A stretch of 64,000 nucleotides of DNA, taken from contig CAYULF010000007.1 of assembly GCA_964445695.1 (NCBI GenBank), forward strand, positions 124,001-188,000, written 5' to 3'. Shown piece after piece: positions 50,239-58,911 of this stretch. This DNA comes from JAUIKM01 sp964445695 (lineage in GTDB: Bacteria > Bacteroidota > Ignavibacteria > Kapaibacteriales > UBA7675). The position numbers were made by a program, and so were the translations under genes. The notes beneath the pieces are model-generated. The model made no database searches, was not told where the DNA came from, and saw only the letters and a program-made list of their open reading frames with translations. How positions within the stretch are numbered: position 1 is the first letter of the stretch; each line of letters opens with the position of its first letter.

Positions 50239-50970
50239 TCAGAGGCGCAGTTTAATACCCGCGCCACTCGTAATCAACAGTACCGTCGATTCGCTCTGCA
50301 ATCCCACCAGCGGCGTATTGTGAATCGCCTCGGGAAAACCCGCGAGATCTATGGACGGCATCCATGTGAGTCGCGAATTCAGGGTGATAAACACATTGTC
50401 GGCAACCGGGATCGCATAGGCCGCGCCGACCAGTAGACCGATTCCTTCGGATGAAAAATCCGAGGGTTCGCCGTTTATTTCCTCTGTGCTGCCGTCGTAA
50501 CTGACTTCGCCGGAGACAAGGTTAAAACCGAAGCCGACCTGCACCGAGAGGTGTTTCCATGGCGACATCAGCGGATCGCCTGCAGCGGCGGCGCTGTCGG
50601 CCAACACAAAGGGCTGAACTTCCAGCAACGCGGTGAATGTGTTAAACGACAGCCCAATTTCGCGGTTGACGCCCGACTGAAACACGGCGGATTCGGCGGC
50701 ACCTGTTGCAAACTCCCATGCCGCACCGACGCGATAGCCGGGTTCAAAGGGAAGTGTTAAAGCTGCACGCACGCCCTGCCCGTCGCTCACGATCCCCAGC
50801 TCTTCGTTCAACCAGGGACGCGAAGTGTTAAAAGCCTGAACGGCTTTATTCCAGGCTTCAGCATCAACGGAGGAGTAAGCGGCGGAGACTTCAACTTCGA
50901 CCTGGGCGAAGGCAGTGCTGTTAACAGCCGCAATACAACACAATATCAAGAGTAATTTTTTTGTTCGCAT
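50239..50970 (-). CDS. Outer-membrane beta-barrel-like protein
   Basis: 243 residues. Signal peptide (KKLLLILCCIAAVNSTAFAQ), then strands with alternating hydrophobic residues (YRVGAAWEFATG, LSVQVGFGFNLVSGEVSYDG, GIGLLVGAAYAIPV) and a terminal GAGIKLRL. Probably an eight- to ten-strand porin-like barrel; no family recognised. It is 11 bp after the amine oxidase on the same strand. Confidence 0.65.
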   Translation of the reverse strand: MRTKKLLLILCCIAAVNSTAFAQVEVEVSAAYSSVDAEAWNKAVQAFNTSRPWLNEELGIVSDGQGVRAALTLPFEPGYRVGAAWEFATGAAESAVFQSGVNREIGLSFNTFTALLEVQPFVLADSAAAAGDPLMSPWKHLSVQVGFGFNLVSGEVSYDGSTEEINGEPSDFSSEGIGLLVGAAYAIPVADNVFITLNSRLTWMPSIDLAGFPEAIHNTPLVGLQSESTVLLITSGAGIKLRL

Positions 50971-50981
50971 GATGATCCCGT

Positions 50982-52352
50982 TCAGGCCATTTGCAGTAAT
51001 TCAATTGCGGCGCGGTAGCCGGTTTCCATGGCGCCATGAACGGTGCCGTGATTGCCGTTAAAATTGGTTGCTTCGCCGGCAAAGTAGACTTTACCGGGGA
51101 TCGGCGTTGCCGCGCTGGCGCGAGCCGAGAAGATATTGGGGGAAGAATAGGAGAAAGCGCTGCGGATATATGGCTCGGAGGTCCAGTCCTGAACACCGGC
51201 GTTGCTGAAGTTCCGGCTTGCGGCGCCATCAAACAAACTGTCGAGTTCGTCCAGGAAAATCTGGACAACATCGGCGTCAATAACGGAGTACGCGCGTGCG
51301 CGTTGGCCGTAGACCTCGGCGCGGAGCACTGCGGGAATTCCTTCAATTCCGAGCCCCATGTCGCGATACAAGGTGGCGGCATTTGTGCCGATGATGTCGC
51401 CGGGCGACCAGAAACGGTCGTTAAACTCAAGCAGCGCAACCAAGCCTTCGCCGACGCCGATAAGATTCACCGCCGCCTGACGCGCCTGTGAAAATCCCGG
51501 AACCAGCTCAATGTCGCCATCCTGTAAGATGTTAATCGGGACGGCAACAACAACCTGATCCGCAGTCATTTCTTCTCCGCCCTGCAGCGAGACGCTGACC
51601 GTGCTGCCGCTCCAATCGACACGCGTAACAACTTTGTTTAACTGCACGAGGTCTCGTACGGGATCAATAATTGCCTGTTCAACAAACTGCAGCATGCTGC
51701 CTTCGAAGCGGTGGACGGTATTTCCGGCCTTGCTGCGGGCTTTTTCCGTTGCATAGGATGCCGCACCCAACTCATCCGGATCTGCGCCGGTGTCATGCGT
51801 CAGCCATTCTCTTATTTCGGTTAAACCATCGACGCCCGTCTGATTAAAATAGTCGGCAACGGTAATATCCGGCCCGCTGTATTCGGCCAGAGCAGTTTTT
51901 GCGTTGATCAATGACCGGATATCGGCATTTGTCTGCAAAACATTCGGCGATTCGATCGTGCCGTCCAGTGCGACATTCCCAACAGAGTAGTCGTGGATTT
52001 GCTGCGCGCCGCGCGACTGCGCGAGCTGGGCCAGGATCGACTGATCACCGCGCAGTCTGTCAGCACCGAGATCGTACACGCGAGTGCCGCCGAGCGTCAT
52101 ACCGCGCACGCGCCCACCTATTCTGTCCGACGCTTCGAGGATCGTGACATCAGCGCCGCGGCTTCGCAGCACCTGAGCCGCATACAATCCCGCCACACCA
52201 GCGCCGATTATAAGCACACGAGATCCACCAAGCGATTTGTCGGCAAACAGGACGTTGTCATCGCTGCACGAAGTCAGGAATGACGGCAGTAACAGAGATC
52301 CAATTCCAAAGGCCGCACCGGTGCGAAGAAAGTTCCGGCGAGATTTATCCAT
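50982..52352 (-). CDS. Tat-exported FAD-dependent amine oxidase
   Basis: 456 residues from ATG 52352. The N-terminus has a twin-arginine motif (SRRNFLRTG), a hydrophobic stretch and a lipobox-like LTSC, so it is likely a Tat-exported lipoprotein. The Rossmann motif IIGAGVAGLYAA (46-57) with the acidic end of strand 2 (ILEASDRIGGRVR) and the C-terminal VYFAGEATNFN...GTVHGAMETGYRAA identify the flavin monoamine-oxidase family. Substrate unknown. Confidence 0.88.
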   Translation of the reverse strand: MDKSRRNFLRTGAAFGIGSLLLPSFLTSCSDDNVLFADKSLGGSRVLIIGAGVAGLYAAQVLRSRGADVTILEASDRIGGRVRGMTLGGTRVYDLGADRLRGDQSILAQLAQSRGAQQIHDYSVGNVALDGTIESPNVLQTNADIRSLINAKTALAEYSGPDITVADYFNQTGVDGLTEIREWLTHDTGADPDELGAASYATEKARSKAGNTVHRFEGSMLQFVEQAIIDPVRDLVQLNKVVTRVDWSGSTVSVSLQGGEEMTADQVVVAVPINILQDGDIELVPGFSQARQAAVNLIGVGEGLVALLEFNDRFWSPGDIIGTNAATLYRDMGLGIEGIPAVLRAEVYGQRARAYSVIDADVVQIFLDELDSLFDGAASRNFSNAGVQDWTSEPYIRSAFSYSSPNIFSARASAATPIPGKVYFAGEATNFNGNHGTVHGAMETGYRAAIELLQMA

Positions 52353-52448
52353 AGAACTACCGATAGTCAAGGTGATAAAAACCCGGCGCGGAGCCGGTTT
52401 CAGACCGCGCTTCGCCGCTTGATGCCCAAGGGACACACCAAACGGCAA

Positions 52449-52985
52449 TCAATCATCATCATCGTCGAGAAATTTTACGAGCAGGTATTCATCCATGAGC
52501 TGATTGTCGAGGATGACGGCATGCAGTTTGACGCCTTCAATATCAAAACCGACCTTGCGGCAGAGCGCCACGCCCGGCTCATTTTTTGTGATCACACTAA
52601 GTTCTATGCGGAAAATTCCCTGCCGGCGCCCCCAGGCGAACAAATTCCGGCAAAGCTGCGTGCCTATCCCCTGTTTGCGGCGATCGGCCAGGACGGCCAG
52701 TCCACCCACGGTGACACGATGGCGAACGCGTCGGTATGCTTCACCCTTGGTACTGAGAAAACCAAGTAGTTTGCCGTCTTCTTCGGCGACAAAAATAGTC
52801 GAGCGCGGCGTGACGAGGTAATTGCGGATATACTGTCGAACGGACCCCGGATCGCGGTTCAATTCATCGGGTTCCAGCAACAAATAGTCCGATTCGGCAT
52901 ACACGTTTTCAAGGAGTGCGATAAATGCTTCTGCGTCGCGTTCCTCGATTTCCCTGATCAGAACTTTGGCCTCTTCCTGCGCCAT
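52449..52985 (-). CDS. GNAT family N-acetyltransferase
   Basis: 178 residues. VTVGGLAVLADRRKQGIGTQLCRNLFAWG is the central strand and CoA-binding loop (RKQGIG), and FRIELSVITKNEPGVALCRKVGFDIEG is the usual C-terminal half. It resembles RimI/PhnO-type acetyltransferases. An acidic tail (DDDDD) ends the chain. Substrate not predictable. It stands 96 bp upstream of the oxidase start. Confidence 0.85.
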   Translation of the reverse strand: MAQEEAKVLIREIEERDAEAFIALLENVYAESDYLLLEPDELNRDPGSVRQYIRNYLVTPRSTIFVAEEDGKLLGFLSTKGEAYRRVRHRVTVGGLAVLADRRKQGIGTQLCRNLFAWGRRQGIFRIELSVITKNEPGVALCRKVGFDIEGVKLHAVILDNQLMDEYLLVKFLDDDDD

Positions 52986-53205
52986 GTTTGCCCTGCCTTG
53001 TCTCTTGAACGCTCCATCAGCCGCAATGCGACGAAAGAAGCCAGCACATCACCGGAATACGACACGGAAAATGTTAAACGCCCCCGATGAAAAAATCCGC
53101 TCAAGATAAGACAAAGCCCCTGGAATTAAAAACGTCAGGCAGCGCCAATGCGCCCGACGTCATGCGCAATGCGCACGCGGCCGGAACAATTTATTGCGGT
53201 CCGAC

Positions 53206-54174
53206 TCAAGACTGTGCATCGACGCGACTCTGAAAGCCCTTCCAACGCCGCAACATTTCTTCCAGACCACTGCGCAATGTATGGCGAGCTTCGAAACCAT
53301 AGGAGTTCAGTCGCGCGGAATCTACGGTGAACGAAACGTTGGCGTCGGCCTCCTGATCCGTGTGGCGCACCTCAATATCAGGGAGTATTTCACGCAGAGC
53401 TTCGGTTATCGCCATGACGCTGGTATTGATCGTCGCCGCGTTTAACAGCGGAGCAAGTGCACGTTTGGCGTCGAGGCACATCATGAGAACCGCCGCGGTG
53501 TCGTCGACGTGTATCAAAGGACGCATTTGCGAGCCGTCGCCATGCACGACTAATGGATGTTTAACTCCTGCCTTGAAGGCAAAGCGGTCCGCCACCGTAT
53601 CGAAACGCATGGCGGGAGCGGTGCCGAAGGTTGTACCAAGCCGAACCGACACCACTTCCATCCCACGGCCGGCCGCTGACAGCACCGCCTTTTCGCCGCG
53701 CAGTTTGGAGGTCGCATAAGGTCCGGTCGGGCGGCAGGGCGCGTCCTCGGCAAAGGGCCCGCCCAGGCCGTATACACTGGCGCTGCTGGCATACACAAAT
53801 CTGCGCACACCGGCCTCCAATGCACACTCAGCCACACCGGCCGCGCCCCAGTGATTGACCTGCTCCGTCCACTCGGGATGTTCAAAGGACAGAGGCGTGC
53901 GCACAAGCGCTGCCAGATGCACCACTTCGCGGACGCCCGCCATGGCTCGACGAATATTTGTGCGATCCAGGATGTCGCCTTCGATAAACTCAAAGCGCCC
54001 GTCGGCAGGCAGATCCATCAAACCGTCGTAGTTGCTGCGGCGCAGATTGTCGTAGATACGAATCGTCGCGTCGGCAAAACGCGCATCTTCCGCCATGCAG
54101 GCCAGCAAACGCGAGCCGATGTATCCCGCACCGCCGGTGACGAGAATCGTGTGAGAATCCGAGGACTGTTGCAT
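53206..54174 (-). CDS. NAD-dependent sugar epimerase/dehydratase (extended SDR)
   Basis: 322 residues from ATG 54174. The Rossmann motif GGAGYIGS (near residue 14), the catalytic Ser/Thr region VYASSASVYG and the YATSK pair (Y-x3-K) are present, as in UDP-glucose 4-epimerase-like enzymes. RPLIHVDD is the usual C-terminal block. It probably makes nucleotide-sugar precursors for surface polysaccharide. It follows the reductase gene by 29 bp on the same strand. Confidence 0.9.
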   Translation of the reverse strand: MQQSSDSHTILVTGGAGYIGSRLLACMAEDARFADATIRIYDNLRRSNYDGLMDLPADGRFEFIEGDILDRTNIRRAMAGVREVVHLAALVRTPLSFEHPEWTEQVNHWGAAGVAECALEAGVRRFVYASSASVYGLGGPFAEDAPCRPTGPYATSKLRGEKAVLSAAGRGMEVVSVRLGTTFGTAPAMRFDTVADRFAFKAGVKHPLVVHGDGSQMRPLIHVDDTAAVLMMCLDAKRALAPLLNAATINTSVMAITEALREILPDIEVRHTDQEADANVSFTVDSARLNSYGFEARHTLRSGLEEMLRRWKGFQSRVDAQS

Positions 54175-54203
54175 CGGCTGTCCTTTGAGTTTTGTGCTGT
54201 AAT

Positions 54204-54947
54204 TCAGTTTGAATCGGAGTGCCCGGCCGACTGGCCCGACTCCGTGTGAATGCCGCATTCAGTTTTGTCGTTACCAGCCCAGCGACCACTGCGCTCGTCT
54301 TCGCCGGCACCGACCGGCCGCGTACAAGGCGCACAGCCGATGCTGAAGTACCCCTGCTCCAGCAGCGGATGCACCGGCAGGTCGTGCTCGTTGATGTAGG
54401 TCCAGACGTCGCGGCTGGTCCAGTCCAGCATTGGATGGATTTTCAGCAATCCTTTGGTCGCAGGCTCAAGCGTCCGCAGGGTTCGACGGTGTGCGGTCTG
54501 ATCGCGCCGCACACCACTGATCCAGGCGCTTTTGCCGACCATGTAGCGATCCATCGGCTCGACTTTGTTGATATGACAGCAGAGATCGGGATCGCGACGG
54601 TAGAGTCCCTCACCATAGCGCTGCATCAGCTCGTTCTTTTGTATCTCGGGATGCAGAACCTCAATGTTCAGCCCCAGTCTCTCGCGCAGCTGATCGCGAA
54701 AACGCAGTGTTTCCCCGAAGTGAAATCCCGTGTCGAGAAAAATTACCGGCATGGCGGGACAATGCTGTGAAACCAGGTGCAGCAGCGGTACACTCTGCGA
54801 CTGAAACGAAGAACTAACGGCCACCAATGCACCGAATCGCTCCCAGGCCCAGGACAGTATTTCCGCTGCCGGCGCCGATTCAAAGCGATCGTTGAGAGAT
54901 TCAATATCGTTGGTGTTAAACTGCTGCATTGTATCACGATTCTCCAC
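54204..54947 (-). CDS. cysH: Adenylyl-sulfate / phosphoadenylyl-sulfate reductase
   Basis: 247 residues from ATG 54947 (ATG 54929 possible). The PP-loop variant VAVSSSFQSQSVPLL, VIFLDTGFHFGETL, and ECGIH near the C-terminus with the catalytic Cys. CC at DLCCHINK and CxxC at SIGCAPCTRP are the four ligands of a 4Fe-4S cluster, which points to the APS-type reductase. It reduces activated sulphate to sulphite for cysteine synthesis. No sulfurylase is in the window. Confidence 0.92.
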   Translation of the reverse strand: MENRDTMQQFNTNDIESLNDRFESAPAAEILSWAWERFGALVAVSSSFQSQSVPLLHLVSQHCPAMPVIFLDTGFHFGETLRFRDQLRERLGLNIEVLHPEIQKNELMQRYGEGLYRRDPDLCCHINKVEPMDRYMVGKSAWISGVRRDQTAHRRTLRTLEPATKGLLKIHPMLDWTSRDVWTYINEHDLPVHPLLEQGYFSIGCAPCTRPVGAGEDERSGRWAGNDKTECGIHTESGQSAGHSDSN

Positions 54948-54972
54948 CCGTCCAGATCGGATAGAGCTTCTT

Positions 54973-55386
54973 TTAATTGTAGCTGACTTCGGACATCGAT
55001 GTCTCGCGGCTCAATGCTTTCACCGACGAGGCCGCCGACCATGTCAGGCCAATCGCACACAAGGTCCATGCACAGGTAAAGAAGCTTGCACTGCGCACGA
55101 CCGAATACACAAGAGCAAAGCTGCCAATCCACGAAAGAAGGACGCCGAAACGAGCAAGTGCGATGTCGCGTTCGACGCGCAGCCTGCTCCTGCGGTGCAA
55201 AATAATCTTCTGAATATCGGACTCCTCAGCGGCGGGGCTCGCCGCAATCAATGGAGAGGAACTGCGTAGAGCTTTCGACTCACCGACTGGAGCCAGCCAG
55301 ACTATGGAGCCGTCGCTCGGCAGCCGGGTTTTCTGAGGCGCAATGCCGGCAGTAGCATTCACCCCGGCCTGAATTGTTGTTGCCAT
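54973..55386 (-). CDS. Possible small membrane protein
   Basis: 137 residues if the ATG at 55386 is used (frame open to 55578). Two hydrophobic segments near the end (FGVLLSWIGSFALVYSVV; FFTCAWTLCAIGLTWSAAS) follow a basic helix (HRRSRLRVERDIALARF). The N-terminal part is not distinctive. Codon quality is uncertain; no family recognised. Confidence 0.4.
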   Translation of the reverse strand: MATTIQAGVNATAGIAPQKTRLPSDGSIVWLAPVGESKALRSSSPLIAASPAAEESDIQKIILHRRSRLRVERDIALARFGVLLSWIGSFALVYSVVRSASFFTCAWTLCAIGLTWSAASSVKALSRETSMSEVSYN

Positions 55387-55578
55387 TTGTGATGTTCGAA
55401 CAGATTGCGGCGGTGACGTTCCCGGCAACAGGACTGCAAAGAACAATCGCAGCGACCGAACAGATCTTCTGACTGTTCCGGACAAACGACGCCGCAGTCG
55501 GCGAACTGAATTGAGTTTTGAAGAGGACTTCCCGTCACTGAAAACTGCTGGTTTACCTGCCAGATTGATGTTCGGCAT

Positions 55579-56198
55579 TTTTTGATTCCCGACATAGTTA
55601 TCGAGTGTGGTCCGGTTGAAACTCCGGCGACTTTGACCACATGCTATGCATCAGTGCTGGGAATTCAAGCGCAGAAAAATTAAACGTAAGGCTTTGGGTG
55701 TTGAGCGGGCTGAAAAACGTGGTAAGCGGTAAAAGAGGCGAGACGAATCAAAGGAAGCTGACCAGAACAAACAAAGGACTCCCCGCGTTGGAGAATCCTT
55801 TGAACTCGATGCCGACAAGCTGTTTGCTCCTGAATAACTGCCTGCCCGCACCGGCTGATCAATTTTTACGGATCCGAATCCTGATCGGACCCCGACCGGA
55901 GTAGTGCCGGAATCCTGCCCGCGGCAATTCCGACACTAATGATCCTAGAAATATTTTTTTCGGCGTTTTTCATTGCAAGGCCGCCAGATTGTTGGGATTG
56001 AATCCCCGGTCAGGCTTATAGGACTTTTTCCGTCAGCTAACCGCGTTTCAGTCAATAATAATTACGACAAAAATACAACCTTCCCCTTGAATATGCAAGG
56101 AGTTTTTCACTTTTATTTTGTCACAATAGAAATAAAAAAAAAGCCCGCAATTGAATGCAAAACCTTGTTTTCATGCGCATGAGAGTCGGTCAATAAAA
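55579..56198. other. Gene-free region upstream of topA terminator
   Basis: No convincing gene. Contains a hairpin AGTGCCGGAAT/ATTCCGACACT (55903-55913 and 55927-55937, one mismatch), which could be part of a small RNA or terminator. Confidence 0.5.
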
Positions 56199-56229
56199 AA
56201 GCCGGGCTCCTCATGTGGGAACCCGGCTC
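56199..56229 (-). terminator. Terminator after topA
   Basis: On the minus strand, AGCCGGG (56228-56222) pairs with CCCGGCT (56206-56200), then T6. Confidence 0.8.
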
Positions 56230-56256
56230 TCGAAAATGCACCTTGATTCGGCAGAA

Positions 56257-58653
56257 TTACTCGCTTGAAGCGCTGCTTTTACCGCCTGAAGATTTGGCCT
56301 TGCTTTTGGCTTTACTTTTAGCTTTAGCCTTTGTTTTGGTCTTGGCTTTCGCTTTGGTTTTTGCCTTGGCTTTGGACTTGCTCTTTTTCTCGGGCGCAGC
56401 CGCGAGCATCGCCTGGCATTCGGACAGTGTCAGCTCTTCGTAGTCTTTGTCCTTGGGAATGCGGGCATTTTTGGAGCCGTCCGTGATGTAGGGCCCCCAT
56501 CGTCCCTTGAGAATCTGGACGTCCTCTCCATCGAAAGTCTTGAGGATTTTCTCGAGATCGGCTTTTTTCTTGGCCTCAATTATCTCAAGCGCCCGTTCGA
56601 GCGAAATCGAGTAGGGGTCGTCTTCCTTGATGGATGCGAACTTGTTGGCAAACCGAACATAAGGGCCAAAGCGACCAATGTTGACCGAGACCTTTTCGCC
56701 ATCCGGCGTTTCGCCAAGTTCGCGGGGCAAGCGGAACAGGTCCAGCGCTTCCGCCAGTGTAATGGAATCCATGCGCTGATCGGGACGCAGCCCCGCAAAA
56801 CGCGGTTTCTCCTCATCTTCGCGCGTTCCGATCTGTACCATGGGACCGTAGCGTCCAAGACGAACACTGACCGGACGGCCGCTTTCCGGATCATCACCAA
56901 GTTCGCGAGCCTGGAGCACTTCCGCACGCGAGACATTCTTCTTTTCGTCGACGCGCGAATGGAAATTGTCCCAGAAACCATGCATCAGGGGTTTCCACTC
57001 AACCTCACCGCGCGACACCGCATCGAGCTCGTCTTCGAGCTTGGCGGTAAAATCATAGTCGACATACTGATCAAAATGATCGGTCAGAAAGCGGTTCACA
57101 ATCTTGCCGACATCGGTAGGCACGAAGCGACGCTTGTCCATTTCCACGTAGGAACGCGATTGCAGCGTGGAGATGATCGACGCGTAGGTGGACGGACGTC
57201 CAATGCCGAATTCTTCCAGCGTTTTTACCAGCGAAGCCTCTGAATACCGAGGCGGCGGCGTGGTAAAATGCTGCTCAGTCACGACATCGTTGAGCTTGAT
57301 TGTTTCGCCTTCCAGCAACTCAGGCAGGAATTTTTCCTCGTTGTCCGACTTTTTGTCGTCGACGCCTTCCTGATAGACGGACATAAAACCGGGATCCGCA
57401 ATGCTCGAACCCGTTGCTCGAAACGTTCCGGCGGGACAGGTAAGCTGCGCAGCCGTTGTGTTGAGCGTCGCGTGAATCATCTGGCATGCAACAGTACGCT
57501 TCCAGATGATCGTGTACAATTTCAGTTGGTCGTCGCTCAGGTAGGGCTTGACATCGTCCGGTGTGCGTTCGACGCCGGTAGGACGAATGGCTTCGTGGGC
57601 TTCCTGGGCATTTTTTGCTTTTGTTTTGTAAACGTGTGGTTTGTCGGGCAGCGCTTTGTCGCCGTAGCGATCGCCGATGAAACTGCGCAGATCCGCCACC
57701 GCTTCATTGGCCAGGTGCACCGAGTCGGTACGCATATACGTGATCAAACCGGTTGAGCCTGACCCGACGTCTACGCCTTCGTACAGTTGCTGCGCAGTGC
57801 GCATGGTTCGCTGTGCGGAGAAACCGAGTTTGCGCGAGGCTTCCTGTTGCAGGGTCGACGTGGTAAAAGGCGCCGCCGGATTGCGTTTGCGCTGTTTTTT
57901 CTCGACTGATTTGACGTAGAGACTTCCCTGGGCAGAGTCGAGCAGCGTCTGGCGCACCTTTGCGGCATTGTCCGCATCGGTAACGCTGAACTGCGTGATT
58001 TTCTCCGACTGGAACTGTACCAGCTTGGCTCTGAATCCCTGCTCGTCCTTGATTGTATCGGCGTCGATCGACCAGTATTCCTTCGACTCAAATCGCTCGA
58101 TCTCGAGTTCGCGTTCGACGATCAGACGCAGAGCCGGGCTCTGGACCCGACCGGCCGAAAGTCCCGGCTGAACTTTGCGCCACAGCAGAGGCGAAAGATT
58201 AAAACCGACGAGATAGTCGAGTGCGCGACGGGCCTGCTGCGCGTTGATCAGGTCAGTTGAGAGCGTACGCGGATGTTCGATCGCATCGCGAATCGCCTTC
58301 TGCGTGATCTCGTAAAACACCACGCGATGCACCGGTTTGCCGTTCAGGATATTGCGCTCGCGCAGCAACTCGAGAATGTGCCATGAAATTGCCTCTCCCT
58401 CGCGGTCGGGGTCAGTCGCCAGATAGATTGCATCGGCGCGTTTGACTTCCTTGCTGATGGCATCGACGTGTTTTTTATTCTTTTCTATTACGTCGTATTT
58501 CATCGAAAAGTCTTCGGTGTCGACCGCGCCCTCTTTGGGAACGAGGTCGCGCACGTGGCCATAGGAAGCAATTACGACAAAATCGCTCCCCAGGTATTTA
58601 TTGATGGTACGCGCTTTCGCCGGTGATTCGACGATCACGAGGTTCTTACCCAT
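56257..58653 (-). CDS. topA: DNA topoisomerase I
   Basis: 798 residues. TOPRIM domain at the start (LVIVESPAKARTINKYLG; YLATDPDREGEAISWHI), catalytic Tyr306 in GLITYMRTDS, and the gate domains up to about 560. The C-terminus has TopA C-terminal repeats (SVRLGRYGPMVQIG; SVNIGRFGPYVRF; ILKGRWGPYITDG) instead of zinc fingers, then a Lys/Ala/Ser-rich tail (KSKAKAKTKAKAK). Type IA enzyme relaxing negative supercoils. The tail is typical of many FCB-group members. Confidence 0.97.
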   Translation of the reverse strand: MGKNLVIVESPAKARTINKYLGSDFVVIASYGHVRDLVPKEGAVDTEDFSMKYDVIEKNKKHVDAISKEVKRADAIYLATDPDREGEAISWHILELLRERNILNGKPVHRVVFYEITQKAIRDAIEHPRTLSTDLINAQQARRALDYLVGFNLSPLLWRKVQPGLSAGRVQSPALRLIVERELEIERFESKEYWSIDADTIKDEQGFRAKLVQFQSEKITQFSVTDADNAAKVRQTLLDSAQGSLYVKSVEKKQRKRNPAAPFTTSTLQQEASRKLGFSAQRTMRTAQQLYEGVDVGSGSTGLITYMRTDSVHLANEAVADLRSFIGDRYGDKALPDKPHVYKTKAKNAQEAHEAIRPTGVERTPDDVKPYLSDDQLKLYTIIWKRTVACQMIHATLNTTAAQLTCPAGTFRATGSSIADPGFMSVYQEGVDDKKSDNEEKFLPELLEGETIKLNDVVTEQHFTTPPPRYSEASLVKTLEEFGIGRPSTYASIISTLQSRSYVEMDKRRFVPTDVGKIVNRFLTDHFDQYVDYDFTAKLEDELDAVSRGEVEWKPLMHGFWDNFHSRVDEKKNVSRAEVLQARELGDDPESGRPVSVRLGRYGPMVQIGTREDEEKPRFAGLRPDQRMDSITLAEALDLFRLPRELGETPDGEKVSVNIGRFGPYVRFANKFASIKEDDPYSISLERALEIIEAKKKADLEKILKTFDGEDVQILKGRWGPYITDGSKNARIPKDKDYEELTLSECQAMLAAAPEKKSKSKAKAKTKAKAKTKTKAKAKSKAKSKAKSSGGKSSASSE

Positions 58654-58911
58654 TTCGATTTCCCAGTGTCATATGTTAGTAGCCCGGATCGCTCAGCGAC
58701 GGTGCAACGCGCAGTGTGCCGCACGACTCTTACGCATATTTCCGCCGACTTTCCGTGTGGCCGGACAGCGGCGCCGCCAGCGCCCAAATTGTCATCACCC
58801 GATGGTATTTCCAAATTACCCGCGGTCCCGGGAATGCAGATCATCTTCCTCTACTGCAAACTCCGATGCGTTCATTGTTGGTTTTTCCACCGACCGGCCG
58901 ACTTAGTGACG

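Noticed and set aside
55641..55904. 87-aa plus-strand frame in the spacer upstream of the topA terminator
   Set aside because: No ribosome site, no family, and frames are open on both strands, so no support for coding.
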